DNA of 64,000 bases from Diphasiastrum complanatum (lineage: Eukaryota > Streptophyta > Lycopodiopsida > Lycopodiales > Lycopodiaceae). Where the stretch lies: NCBI GenBank assembly GCA_029204225.1, contig CM055097.1, forward strand, positions 29,253,192 to 29,317,191. The letters are read 5' to 3'. The notes beneath the pieces are model-generated. The model saw only the letters and a program-made list of their open reading frames with translations. It ran no database searches and was not told the DNA's origin. Shown here piece by piece: positions 11,601 to 23,600 of the stretch (positions within the stretch are counted from its first letter, which is position 1; the number at the start of each line of letters is the position of its first letter). The position numbers and the translations under genes are program-made.

Positions 11601-13997
11601 ACTTAAGGAGTCATAGTCAGTGGCTTTATTTAGTTTGGCATGTTTAATGGCGTTTTCAACCATGTCAGGGGTGAAAAGTGAGCAGTGGTCAGGTCTCGGT
11701 GAGAGTGAGGTAGGAGGAGAGTCCGTGGTATATAACTCCGTGGCATACTCGATCCAGGATTCGATGGCTATGGGGGCCAATGTTGAAGAGTGTCTGGTGA
11801 AATGTTTCCAGAAAAAAGAGGAGGAGGGTGAATCTAAAGAGTTGATCATTTTTTGGCAAAGTGATTGTAGGTACTTGATCTTCTTTGTTCTGGTGGTTCT
11901 ATGATATTCTTTCTGGCATTGTTTGAGTGTGGCAGGGGAGTGTGACCTGGCATATGTCACATGATTGTGAAGAGAGCGGCATTCTGCATCATACCATCTG
12001 TTGTGAACACTTCTGTGAGATGATGTCGTTTTGGTGGGGAAGGATGAGGAAGCAGCAGCTAAGAGGGATGTAGAGAGAAAAGTGGCTTGCTGGTCAATTG
12101 GTGCCATGAACGGGAAGTTAGCGAGTAGTTGGGATAAGATTGTGGTGTAATTAGTGAATCCAGATTGGGTGAAAGGAATACGTTTATGAGTGGGAAGAGA
12201 GCAAGAAATTTGCAAAGAAGAGGTTATGTGACCAAGTGAGATGTGTAAGAGTGAGTGATCGGAAATGGTAGGGGGTGTGATGGAGAAATCAGAAATGTGA
12301 GAGATCAAAGCAGGTGATCCAATGAAGTAGTTGACCACACTATGTCCTCCACCATGAGGATAGCATGTATATGCTGATGAGGAAGGCCACTGTGTGAGGC
12401 CATTCAAAATGGCAAGAGCGTGTGTCTCTGCTAGAGTGATCAACTGCTCCCCGAAAGATGTAGCTGGAGTGTCTGCATCCTGTGATACCCGGTCTAGCCC
12501 CATATCCAAAGGGTAAAGCCTGAGAAGATCCGTAGCTGCATGAAATTCGGTTTGTCTAGAGCTTGTGCGGGCGTTGAAATCACCTGCTAGTAAAATGGAA
12601 CCCTGCTGAGAAAAGATAGCAATATCATCTGAGAGAGCCTGAAAAGGGTCCCCGCCAAACTCAGCAAACACTGAGGTCTGTGGAGCAAAATAGCATACAG
12701 CTATATAGATGTCCTGAGGTAATCCCAATAGTGAGCCAATAATGTGTAACCAAATATAGCGAGCGTATGGATCTTGTTTAACCATCTGAACTGTGGTGTC
12801 TCTGTATAAACAAGCTACTCCTCCAGATCCTCGACAAGTTTTTCCCCTAACAAATGGACGAAAAGCAGAATGCCAAGAGTACTCCTGTATATTTGGAAGA
12901 GGATGATATAAGGACTCATGAGTTTCAGCCAACAACAAAATGTCGCATTTTCTAATAAAATCAGCAAAGTCTCCGGCTGATGACGAAGATAAAAAACCAT
13001 TACAATTCCAGAAGCCAAGTCTCAAATTGGTAGGGGATCTCGGGTAGCTTCTATATCCGGGGGCCCCTAGTTCCTATTGTGGAAGGTCGAAAAATCTCGG
13101 TTTCCCGTCAATAAAAACAACCCTTTGCCCTTTCTCTTTCGCTTCAAGGATAATCTTTTTTCTTGCCAACCATTGAGTATTTGTTAAGTCATCATCCATA
13201 TAAATGAAAGTACCTTTAAGCTTTGCCCTAAGCCGAAGGGCAGCATTGCGTTGTGAAAGCGAGCGGAACTTGATAAACAAAACATTGTCATCAAATTTAC
13301 TGCGCCAAGCAGTATCAAAACCGTCAGCCACATGAGATAACTTGGAAATGAGCAAATCCGTAGCTTCTTCCAACGGTTTTCCACCATTGGCAATGCCTCT
13401 TACTCTAATGTTAAAGGCTTTTTTGGCCCTTCTGGCTTGTTCACCCAAAACTGTCTCCAAATCGTTTTCCTTCGGAAAAGATGAAATCTGAGAGTGATTA
13501 CCTTGCTTAAGGATCGATGTCGTTTCTTCAACCTGTTTTGCGAGTGATGAGAGTTTGCTGCCCATATCATCCGGTTTGAAGAGTGCTGCCCACGTTTTCG
13601 TCTCCTCGACTTGTTTCTCCAAGCTATTGATCTTGTTGGAAGTCTCCTCCAAGGCACTTTTTTCTGCAATTCGTTGCTTAAGATATATATTTTCTTGCTC
13701 AAGCTGCTCCACACGTTCCGTGACACCAAAAAGATCCTTAGCTAACTTGCTATTTTCAGCTTCAAAGAGGTGTAGTTGTTTCTTAAGTCCAAGAATTTCT
13801 TGCCGGATAAAACTAAGATCATAAGCAAAAAGACTTTCGGTAGGTTTGGAAGGAGTGTAGTCAATGGCAGCCATGTTGATAGTTTCTGTCACCGAAGACG
13901 GCTCCTCCATCACTACCGGTGATGGGGGGGTGTCCAACAGGGAGGGGGGTGTAAGAACACCCTCCTTTTTCTTAGGTGCCATAGGAGGCGGTAAGCA

Positions 13998-14073
<76 letters not shown>

Positions 14074-14122
14074 GTGAGTGAGGGGGAGAGAGAGTGTGTG
14101 TGAGAGAGAGAGTGAGGGTTAT

Positions 14123-14161
<39 letters not shown>

Positions 14162-14430
14162 TGATTTCTATGTGTGTGTGTGTGATGATTCTGTGTGTGT
14201 GTGTGTGTGATGATTTATGTGTCTGTGTCTGTGTCTGTGGGTTAGTTGATTTGTGTATGCACAAATGTGTGTGTGTGTGGTGATTTGTGTGTGTGAGAGA
14301 GAGAGAGAGGAAGAGACAGAGAGCGTGAGAGACCAAGAGAGAGAGGATATATGTGTGTGCGCGCATGTACGAGACATGGTGTGTGTGTGAGTTTAGGGTT
14401 TAGGGTCTGCGTGCTTGGGTTTGGGGTTTA

Positions 14431-14487
<57 letters not shown>

Positions 14488-15767
14488 GATTTGCGTGCTT
14501 CTGTGTGTGTGTGAGAGAGAGCGAGAGAGAGAGAGAGGGCGAGAGAGAGATGGTCGCTCATCCCATTTGGGATGAGGTGGAGTTGATGCCCGACAAAAAG
14601 TGGCGTTGCCCTTTTTGTCGAAAGCAGTTCACAGGGAACGCCTCTCGGGTTCGAGCACATTTGGGGGGATTCCGAGTCCGACCCACAGGGGGGCGCTACG
14701 GGATCGGCGTTTGTATGGTCATCCCCTCTGCGGAGAGGGCTCGCATTCTCGAGGCATATGCTGAGCCAAGTGCTGAGCCCGCCAAGCCGTCCACAGATGC
14801 CGCGGACTCTGTTTCCATTGGTGCACCCATTGCCACCGACCCTGCCACTAGTACACCTAGCGCCACCGCCCCCACCCCCACCGTCGCATCCGCACCCGCC
14901 ACTGCCACCGCCACCGCCTCCGCCTCCGCCTCCACCACAGCCACCCGTACCCCCTCCGCCAGTACTCCCCATGAATCCACAGCCTCCACTGCTGCACCTA
15001 CGCCTGTGCCATCACCGTCAGATCTGCACGGTCCGTCCACATCCTCCGCTTCCGCACCTACACCTATGCCACCACCTCCATGTCCGCATCGTCCATCCAC
15101 ATCCTCCCAGCCATCCACATCCCGAGGCACCAAACAGATGTCCATGCCGGGATCTTTCAAAGAGGGGCAGCACAGAGAGGCCACCAGGACCATAGCACAA
15201 ATGTTCTATGACCTGAACCTCCCCTTTATCATGGCATCATCCCGCATCTTTCGAGAGGCTATCTCGAAAGTTGCAGTCTGCGGGCCCGGCTGCACACCAC
15301 CCACAACCGACGCACTATGCGGCCCTTTGCTCCAGGAGCGGATTGCATGTGTCAAAGAGAGACTAGCCGCACTGCAAGAGGCTTGGGATAGATACGGCTG
15401 TTCCATCATGGCTGATGGGTGGACTAATGGTCGTAGATGTCCACTCATCAACGTGATTGTTTCTAGTTGTTACGGTTCCATGTTCCTGTGCAGCATCGAC
15501 GCCTCTGAGGCAGGGAGAGTGCATTCGGCCGAGTACTTTGTATTTGACACCCCTGAGGACGCATCTAGCACGCAAAGGGATGACTTTTTTAGCACAGACT
15601 TGTAGATATTGATACACACAGACTATCATGTATACTGGCATCAGATGAGATGTATATATTTTTTTACAGTTTATTCATGTCATGGCTAGTTTATGATGAT
15701 TGCTTACAAATGGTTAGCTCTGTGAAATTTGAATAGTCAGTTAGAAATGGTTTAATCTGTGCAAGAT

Positions 15768-15817
<50 letters not shown>

Positions 15818-18800
15818 GAGAGAGAGAGAGAGGACATGGTATGGAAACTGTAAATGCTTGAGCTATTGTGGTACACAAGCGCATCTTCATGTCTCTCAGA
15901 TCATATGCATCATGTCCAATCATTGAACCCTAAACAGTAAACCCCACAGCCATAATCATCATACACAGTTACACAAAAATTGAGAGCAGATTGATAGCAG
16001 ATGCACTTCACAGAAATACACCCCCCCTGATAGCATTTCATAAACACATACATTACATTGCAATACACCAGGCACGCGTTGCACAAAAAACACACCGTAC
16101 ATTAATTTATCAGATGTATCAAAATAACAATACGTATTCTCACCATATACGGCTGGGGCTGTTCTTTACACTATGTTAGACACTAAATGCTGCCTCATCT
16201 ACTGCCGAAAACTACATAACAACAGTCCACCACATACGGCTAGACCCTATCTATTCTAAACATTCCTATGGATCCTCCACTGACTCCTCGCCCTCGTCAG
16301 GTGCATTGTTCTGTCGCTCTCGCTCTGCCTCCCGGCCCGAGCTGCCTCCTGGTTAGCCCGACGGCGGGCCGCCCTTTCCCTGACCATGATGAGCTGTCGT
16401 CGTATGAAGTTCATTCCAATCTGCTCATCCAAATCCAACTCGACAACAGGGGCAGGGGCCACAGCGGGGGCAAGTGGCTCCGGTTCCGGATTTCTCTGCC
16501 GAGCCTGTCGCTGCATCTCTGCAAATTCCGCCTCGAACTTTCGATGCCTTTCGTTGTGCCGTCGGACATCTTCCTCGAGCTTCCTCCTAGCTTCGCCCTC
16601 GGGCTTCGGTGGTATGCGCTCCGCCATCTCACGACGTCCTATTTCTCAAACTGACTCTCACAACCTCTCACTGGCTCTCTCATAGACTCTCACAATGCCT
16701 CTCACAGCCTCTCACTGGCTCTCTCACAGCCTCTGAAAAAGTCTCTCACAATGGCCTTGTGAGTGCCTATTTAACACCACAGCCTGTTTCCCCATGTGCA
16801 ATTGTTCATGATCCCTCCATGGTCTGCTCCCCCACCGTGCCCATGTGCTACTATACCTGCCCCCATGTGTAGCTCCACAGTGCCCATGTGACATTGTACC
16901 TACCCCGATTTGTTGCCCATGTGACGTTGTACCTCCCAAAACCCTAAACCTATCTCATCACATAGGCCATCGTACTGTGTAGGTCTTGAACCTCCCATTG
17001 TTGAATGACACTGTGGAGCATAAGTGATTAGTAAGTTGTTGAGGTTCATCCGGGGAGCGCATCATTTACCTGTATAGAGAGAGATAGCGAGGGCACGAGA
17101 CAGAGTTTTGGAGACTCAAAAAAAATAAATTGTTGTTCTTTCGTGTCCGATTCTGTAGATATCAGACATGGGAGGAATGGGGACAGTGGTTAGGTCTGTT
17201 GCAAATTTTTTTGGGTACCATTTTCCTATTTTTTAACAGGAGGGGGCAGGTGGGTGCCAGACACCCTCTGATAATTAATTCCGGGGGGGGGGGAGGGGCC
17301 ATAAATTGTTTTTATTTCGCTTTGGGGATGTGGGACAGCGAGGGCAAGTGCCTGTATTTTTTTTTTTTTTGAAAAAAAAATTTTGAAAATGGGGGACGCG
17401 TCCGGACGCGGACGCACCCCTGAGGCGTCTGCGTCCAGCCCCCGCTTCCTTAGTTCTAGGCTTATAACACTTAATGACAAACCTTACAATGATTTACACA
17501 AAGTTGCATCTAGTTTACATTTTGAAATCAAATCATACAAACCCGTGAACATATAATTAAATCGATTTAGTAGAGTTTAATCTGATGATCTTATTCTTTT
17601 GACAATTTTGCTAAGAGATTAACTCTTTCTTAACAAAATAGATGATACTAGAGGATTACTCGTTGAACACGTTCCGGAACTTGACCCAAAAAAAGTTTCA
17701 AAAAATACATAATTTTTTAACAAAACAATCAAGATACTATACAAATTACAATACATGGTTATTTGTGAAGCAACAGCCACTTATGAATTAGCGAGTCGGT
17801 GACATAGACAGTGATCCACTTCAAATGCAGCAATTTGTAAGATATTAGCAGCAGCTTTCTGGACTTTTATCAAGAGAAGTAAGGCACAGACTATATATAG
17901 CAAACTGTTACAGATCTTAAGAACATGGCTCAGATAGCAATTCTAGAATCGATGTGAGCTGAAAGAATTTCATTCATTTTTGCCAGATTTTTTGGCTACA
18001 AGCAGCTCTGCATCAGCTCACAATCACATAGGAATAGTGGCTTCCAGGGCTCATAATTGCTTGAGTCAGACCAGATGCCATTCGAAGCAACAATCTTTAG
18101 ACTATTATTGGAGGTGCAGGCTATTGGCACTTTCTGAAGCAGCGATTGTCTATCTCATTCACTCCTGAGGCAACAACAACTGTAAAAGCAGACTATCAAC
18201 AATCTAACAGTGTTCAACAACAACGATATTCATTGAGGTTCTAAATGAATTTTTTTGGCTCTAAATGCACAACCAATACTAAAGAGGTCTAGAAAACACT
18301 TTCAAAAATGCCTTGAGATGTTCTAGTCATCTACAAAAGCACTTCTTATTGAAGTTTATCCTTGACTAGATAAATAGTGGGTGATTTTAAAAAAACCAGT
18401 TTGTAATATCACCATTATATTTAGAACATGGCCATCTCAGTGTCATTTTTGCTATGATGTCTGAAAACCAGAAACTCACTTCATAGAAAGCATTTTCCAA
18501 GAACTATTTCACAAGCCTATTTCTGGCACAAGCAAAAAAGATCCCGTAGAATGTTTCTTTAACCTAAATTATACTTGCATAGCTTATTTCAAAGTGGTCA
18601 GGGCTCAGAGAATTAATCTCCACCTTTTCTTATGAAAGCTATCTCTGGCAGGCAACTCAATGCCACAAATTTCAACACGATTATAACCAGCCCCCTTTTT
18701 CCATTTTACAGCAGAGTCGGAAGGAGGTAATTGGTTACTCTGTTGATCAGTCTTTTGTGTCTCGCTCTCCCTGTGGAAAATTTTGTCCGTTGCATTGTCT

Positions 18801-20568
18801 TTTCCATAGTCAAGAAACATACCAGCCTTTTCAACAGCAATTTCCTGAGAGAATTCTTCCCAACTGCACGTGATTCAAAAAAACTACTATGTGAAATGTA
18901 ATGCCAGACAGTTTGAATTTCTAAAAAACTAGCTTTCTTAAAATTTATAAAGGTAAATTTGTAAATCAGGACAACAATCAGATTAAGAAAGTGATCCATA
19001 GTGCCTGGGCCCTGCACTTGATAATAAAACCAAAAGTCATTTGTTTAGCACTAAACACAAAGAGGTGATTTGTGTTGACACTACTAACCGTATCAAACAG
19101 TCAAAAGTGTCTTTTTCTGATAAACCACAAATACGATGCCCTATATCTCTTGTGGTAGCATCACTTATTCTCAGCACGACAGATAAAACTTGAAGGGCAC
19201 ACCACCGTACATCACAGACAATCTCTGACGACACGTCAACTCCATCTTTTGGTCTTAACCAAAGTAGAAGATCTAGGAAAGGACTCCAATCCCACATATC
19301 CCGAAACACCTTTGCCTCCAAGTGCAAAAATCGGTAAGATGCACGCAAAACATCAAGTAAAGGTGGTGAATCCTGCAAAAATGGAATTTTGACTTTTACC
19401 GTTGACTGTCACAACATCCTTGACACCATTCGGTGCGATTACAGTAGTCCTATGAAAAATGCCAACCTTAAGAGCAAACACAAACTCCACCCACCTTGCA
19501 AATGTCTGGAACTGCCCCAGAAGCGTTAGCAAGAAGAAGTCGTTCAAAAGGTGGTGGAGCAAACTTGAAGTATCGCAATATAGTGCTGTTAGAAGTCAAG
19601 TAACAGAATGAGTCACGATGGTCAACTCTGAATGCTAGTAAGTTCCAATCTGATTGCCTACACCCAGAAAAGATGATTAATATCTTACCTCATCAAATAT
19701 GGTGCCAGCTCCAAAATTCGACTGAAAGCCATGACTGCATATTCATGTATTGCTGTAGACCATTGTATTGTCATAAAGGGGGAAATAGTGATTGAACTCT
19801 CATCGGTAACTAAATTTTTTCTTTCATATAGGTGCTGCAATCGCAGCACTGTGCTTGCTACTAAAGTTGAAAGAAGTGGACGAAAGCATCCAGCAACAGC
19901 TACGGTGAGGTCTGGCCTCAACAACAGCTTTTGAACAACAAAGAGGATGTCCACAGTTGATTGTGTTCCCTACAACATGAAAAAAGACTATATCATAAAG
20001 ACCAGGAACTTCATGCATCATAGACCTGCTGCTAAAAGTTACAGTTGAAACAAGGATTCTCTGAAAAGTTGTACACATGGCCCGAACTTATGTTGAATAT
20101 ATGCTAAAAACCATTCCGAACACCAATATTTTTCACTTCTTACAATCGGAATCATATTTCTGCAAATCCTCAAATCAACCATTCAAATATAAATTTTGCA
20201 AACTTTTCTCTCAAAAGAGATACAAACCTTGCAACATACCGATGTAAAACTTGAAATACTAGATTCCAAAGTTGTATGTCCTTTTGAAATGCAAGTGTTG
20301 GAACATGATGCCAAAACGTGTCAAAAGATTTTTGTAGAGCGTTTATTCCCAGATTTCTCTTTATATTAGTCTTGTTCAGGACTGGAATTATAGTTCACGT
20401 AACGATTTGTTGGGGGAATGAACGCTCAAAGCCACCACCTTCGCTAAAAGTAGCAAAGTAAAAAATCTCATACTTGTCTTCATGGCAACCCTGTGACAAA
20501 TCTTAGCAACAAAAGTCACTAATAAAGGTGTACTACAGCCTCCAGAGTCCAAATGAATCAAACAAAAA

Positions 20569-20614
<46 letters not shown>

Positions 20615-23600
20615 TCCTCTCCCGCCCTCCCTCGCGGCTCCTCTCCCGCCCTGCTGGCGCTACTGGCCCGCCCTGCTGGCAGGGCGGGCGCTGCCCTGAT
20701 GGCACCTTGCTGGTGCTGACCTGGCCCGCCCTGCTTGCGCTGAGGCTGCCCTGCTGGCGCGCACTGCTGCCCTGATGCTATGGCCCTGCTGAGACTTGGT
20801 GCTGCCCTGCTGGCCCATCGCTAACCTCTGAGACTTTTCCAGCGTTTGCCTTTCCACATGGCGCCTAAGAAATTTGGGGGTGCCCCTACGCCCCCGCCCC
20901 CCCCTTCTATTAATCTCTTCTCCTCCTTCTGTGATGGAGGGAGATGCTATTTCACCTACTGCAATGAGGGAACTCCCCCCACCGCTGGCTGCTTTAGAAG
21001 GCTCCATCAGTGGTGCATTCACCGACAATATACTTGTTGCCATAGAAACACCTGCAAATCAGCAATCTACGATCGATTACATTCCTTCCAAGCCTATTGA
21101 GAGTCTTTATGCTTATGATATCAGTTTCATCCAAAACGAAATCCTCGGCCTTAAGAAACAAGTGCACTTCCTTGAAATTGCGAATGGCAAGTTGGTTATG
21201 GATCTCGGTGGTGTCAAAGAACGGATGGAGCAGCTTGAGCAAGAAAATGTCTCTTAAGCAACGAATTGCAGAACATGTACCTCCCTTGGAAGAAACTTCC
21301 AACAAAATATCTTGCTTGGAAAAACAAGTCGAAGAGACAAAAACGTGGGCAACACTCTTCAAACCGGATGATATGGGCAGCAAACTCTCTTCGCTTGCAA
21401 AACAGGTTGAAGAAACGACATCGATCCTCAAGCAAGGTAATCATCCTCATATATTTCAGCCTTTCCGATAACTAACAATTTGGAGACAGTTTTGGATGAG
21501 CAAGCTAGAAAGGCCAAAAAAACTTTTAACATTAGAGTAAGAGGCATTGCCAATGGTGGAAAACCGATAGAAGAAGCTACGGACTTACTTGTTTCCAAGT
21601 TATCTCATGTGGCTGATGGTTCCGACTGCATGGCGTAGTAAATTTGATGACAACGTTTTAATATCAAATTTTGTTCTCTTCCACAACACAATGCAGCCCT
21701 TCGCGAAGCTTAGGGCAAGCTTAAAGGCACTTTCATTTATATGGATGATGATTTAACAAATACTCAATGGTTGGCAAGAAAAAAGATCATCCTTGAAGCA
21801 AAAGAAAAAGGACAAAGGGTTGTTTTCATCAACGGCAAACCGAGATATTTTGACCTCCCACAATAGGAACTAGAGGCCCCCGGCTATAGAAGCTGCCCGA
21901 GATCCCCTACCACTTTGAGACTTGGCTTCTGGAATTGCAATGGTTTCTTATCTTCATCCTCGACAGGAAAATTGTTACAAACTCACTTACTGCAAACCTC
22001 CAGGTGCCGGTTAACCACAAGAGACCGAACAATTCACATTCCACCCCGCCATAGGACCTAATCCGGGTCCACCCACCGTGCCCTGGCCTGTGACCGTATC
22101 AAGCTGGATCCGACCTCCATCCCAGACGGCGTCCCATACCACCGCCCAGGCTCTCAGCCATCTCCTGCCTCATGCTAGCAATACATCTTGGCCGTGCACA
22201 CGCTCTCCATCCACCTCGTCCTAGGTAGACAGAATGGATGGCAAATGAGTCCTCCTCCCCTTGTATACCTCCAAGGAGAGAGACTCCAAGCCATGTGCAC
22301 TCATGGATCATGACACGTGGCAACCAAGCAGGTTCACGAGTCACCGGTCAAGTCTACAGGCCCAGTCATCGTCTGGTCTCAAGTCTGGGTTTGGGACCCA
22401 AGGGGGTTGGATCCCTAACATTCCCTCTTCCTTAAAAAATTCCTTACCTAAGGAAGGAATCCCGAGAATCTCAGTTTAAGGTCGAGTTCCTTCTCCCAAG
22501 TGTCATCGTCCTCGGAATTTCCTTTCCAACGAACCAAGTACTCAGTTACTTGCTGGTTTCTGAGTCCACGTTGACGTACATCAACAATGGTCTGTGGTTC
22601 AGTAGGTACAAAGGATGATAGGTCCTCCAGCCGAACTAAGTCCTCTTGAGGCATTAAGTCATCCTTTCCACCAAGTCGTTCCTTTAAACGACTAATGTGA
22701 ACAACTGGATGTACCTTAACACCTTGAGGAAGTTCCAACTGGTACGCATTCCGATGGAGTTTCTTTACTATACGGAATGGCCCTGCATAACGAGATGATA
22801 ACTTAGGACATTTTCCAGTCCTTAGTACCTTAGAATCTTTTGGAATTCTAAGATATACCCAAGCTCCCTCCTCATAGACCCTAGGTTGTCACTTTTGATT
22901 GGCGTAAAACTGGGCTCTATCCTGAGCCGTTTTAACGTTGTCGCGAGCAACAAGCAACATTTCTTGCATATCATGCAGGAAATCTACTGCTGCTTTAACC
23001 TTAAGGCCTTTGAGGCCCACTGAAATGGGAGCCCTAGGCTGGAAACCATACATCAGAGAAAATGGACAAAAACCCGTCGTTGAGTGCTTTGCGCTATTAT
23101 ACGCAAACTCAATCATTGGAAGGTACCTTTCCCAATCTGACTGTCTTCTGGAAACATATGCCCGAAGCATATCTTCCATAGACTGGTTTGTCCTCTCTGT
23201 CTGACCATCCGATTCAGGATGATCTGATGACCCCAAACTTAGAGTGGTCTCTAATTTCTCAAAGACCGCTTGCCAGAATTTGACAATGAACTTTGGATCT
23301 CGATCACTAACAATGTCATTCGGCAAACCAAACAACCTGAACAACTTTTCCACGAAAAGCTGCGCAAGTTCTGAAGCTTTGACAGTTTGCTTGGTTGGTA
23401 TAAACTGCGCCATTTTAGTTAACCTGTCAACTATTACCCAAATGGCATCATTTTGCTTCCCCGTCCGAGGTAGCCCAACCACAAAGTCCATGGAAATGCT
23501 TTCCCACTTTCTTTTGGGAATTTCCAAGGGCATTAACAAACCAGCTGCCTTAAGTCTTTCAGCTTTATTAACTTGGCATTGCGCACACTTGCGAACATAT

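Larger units (their letters stand above)
9352..14000 (-). mobile_element. LINE-A copy 1, nearly full-length non-LTR retrotransposon
   Basis: Read on the minus strand: 5' end in (AG)n near 14000, ORF1 (13982-13074), ORF2 (13073 to 9595 with one frame break), then a 3' UTR ending in a TTAATAATAATAATTC-type tail at about 9352-9385. It is nested in the probable hAT element, apparently inserted in its AG-rich zone. A second copy at 20860-30157 allows comparison: copy 1 keeps the reverse transcriptase that copy 2 lost, and has lost about 74 bp near 10375 that copy 2 keeps. Confidence 0.85.
9095..17452 (+). mobile_element. Probable hAT DNA transposon with a nested LINE, in MDN1 intron 5
   Basis: Both ends carry GGACGC-rich subterminal clusters in opposite orientation (9106-9250 and 17393-17440), each next to A/T runs. 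Inside, on the plus strand, lies a BED/DUF659 hAT transposase fragment (14550-15605). Near-perfect 8-bp flanks ATTCTAGG (9087-9094) and GTTCTAGG (17453-17460) may be the target duplication. Subtracting the nested LINE (about 9352-14000) leaves roughly 3.7 kb, a normal hAT size. The outermost inverted repeats are only weakly alike, so exact ends are uncertain. Confidence 0.55.

Noticed and set aside
13074-14366. Longer ORF1 start giving a 430-residue protein
   Set aside because: The first 128 residues are translated (AG)n and (GT)n microsatellite; the ATG at 13982 matches copy 2's MAPKK start.
14415-14549. Upstream extension of the hAT transposase
   Set aside because: It encodes only Arg-Glu repeats from (AG)n; the BED domain starts after the ATG at 14550.
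14696-15200. Antisense and shifted ORFs (Gly/Val-rich and Pro/His-rich) over the transposase linker
   Set aside because: Shadows of the low-complexity Ala/Thr/Pro linker in other frames.
20388-20705. Minus-strand ORF just upstream of MDN1 exon 2 as an extra exon
   Set aside because: No midasin similarity, low-complexity N-terminal half from (CT)n, and exon 1 to exon 2 already join in phase without it.
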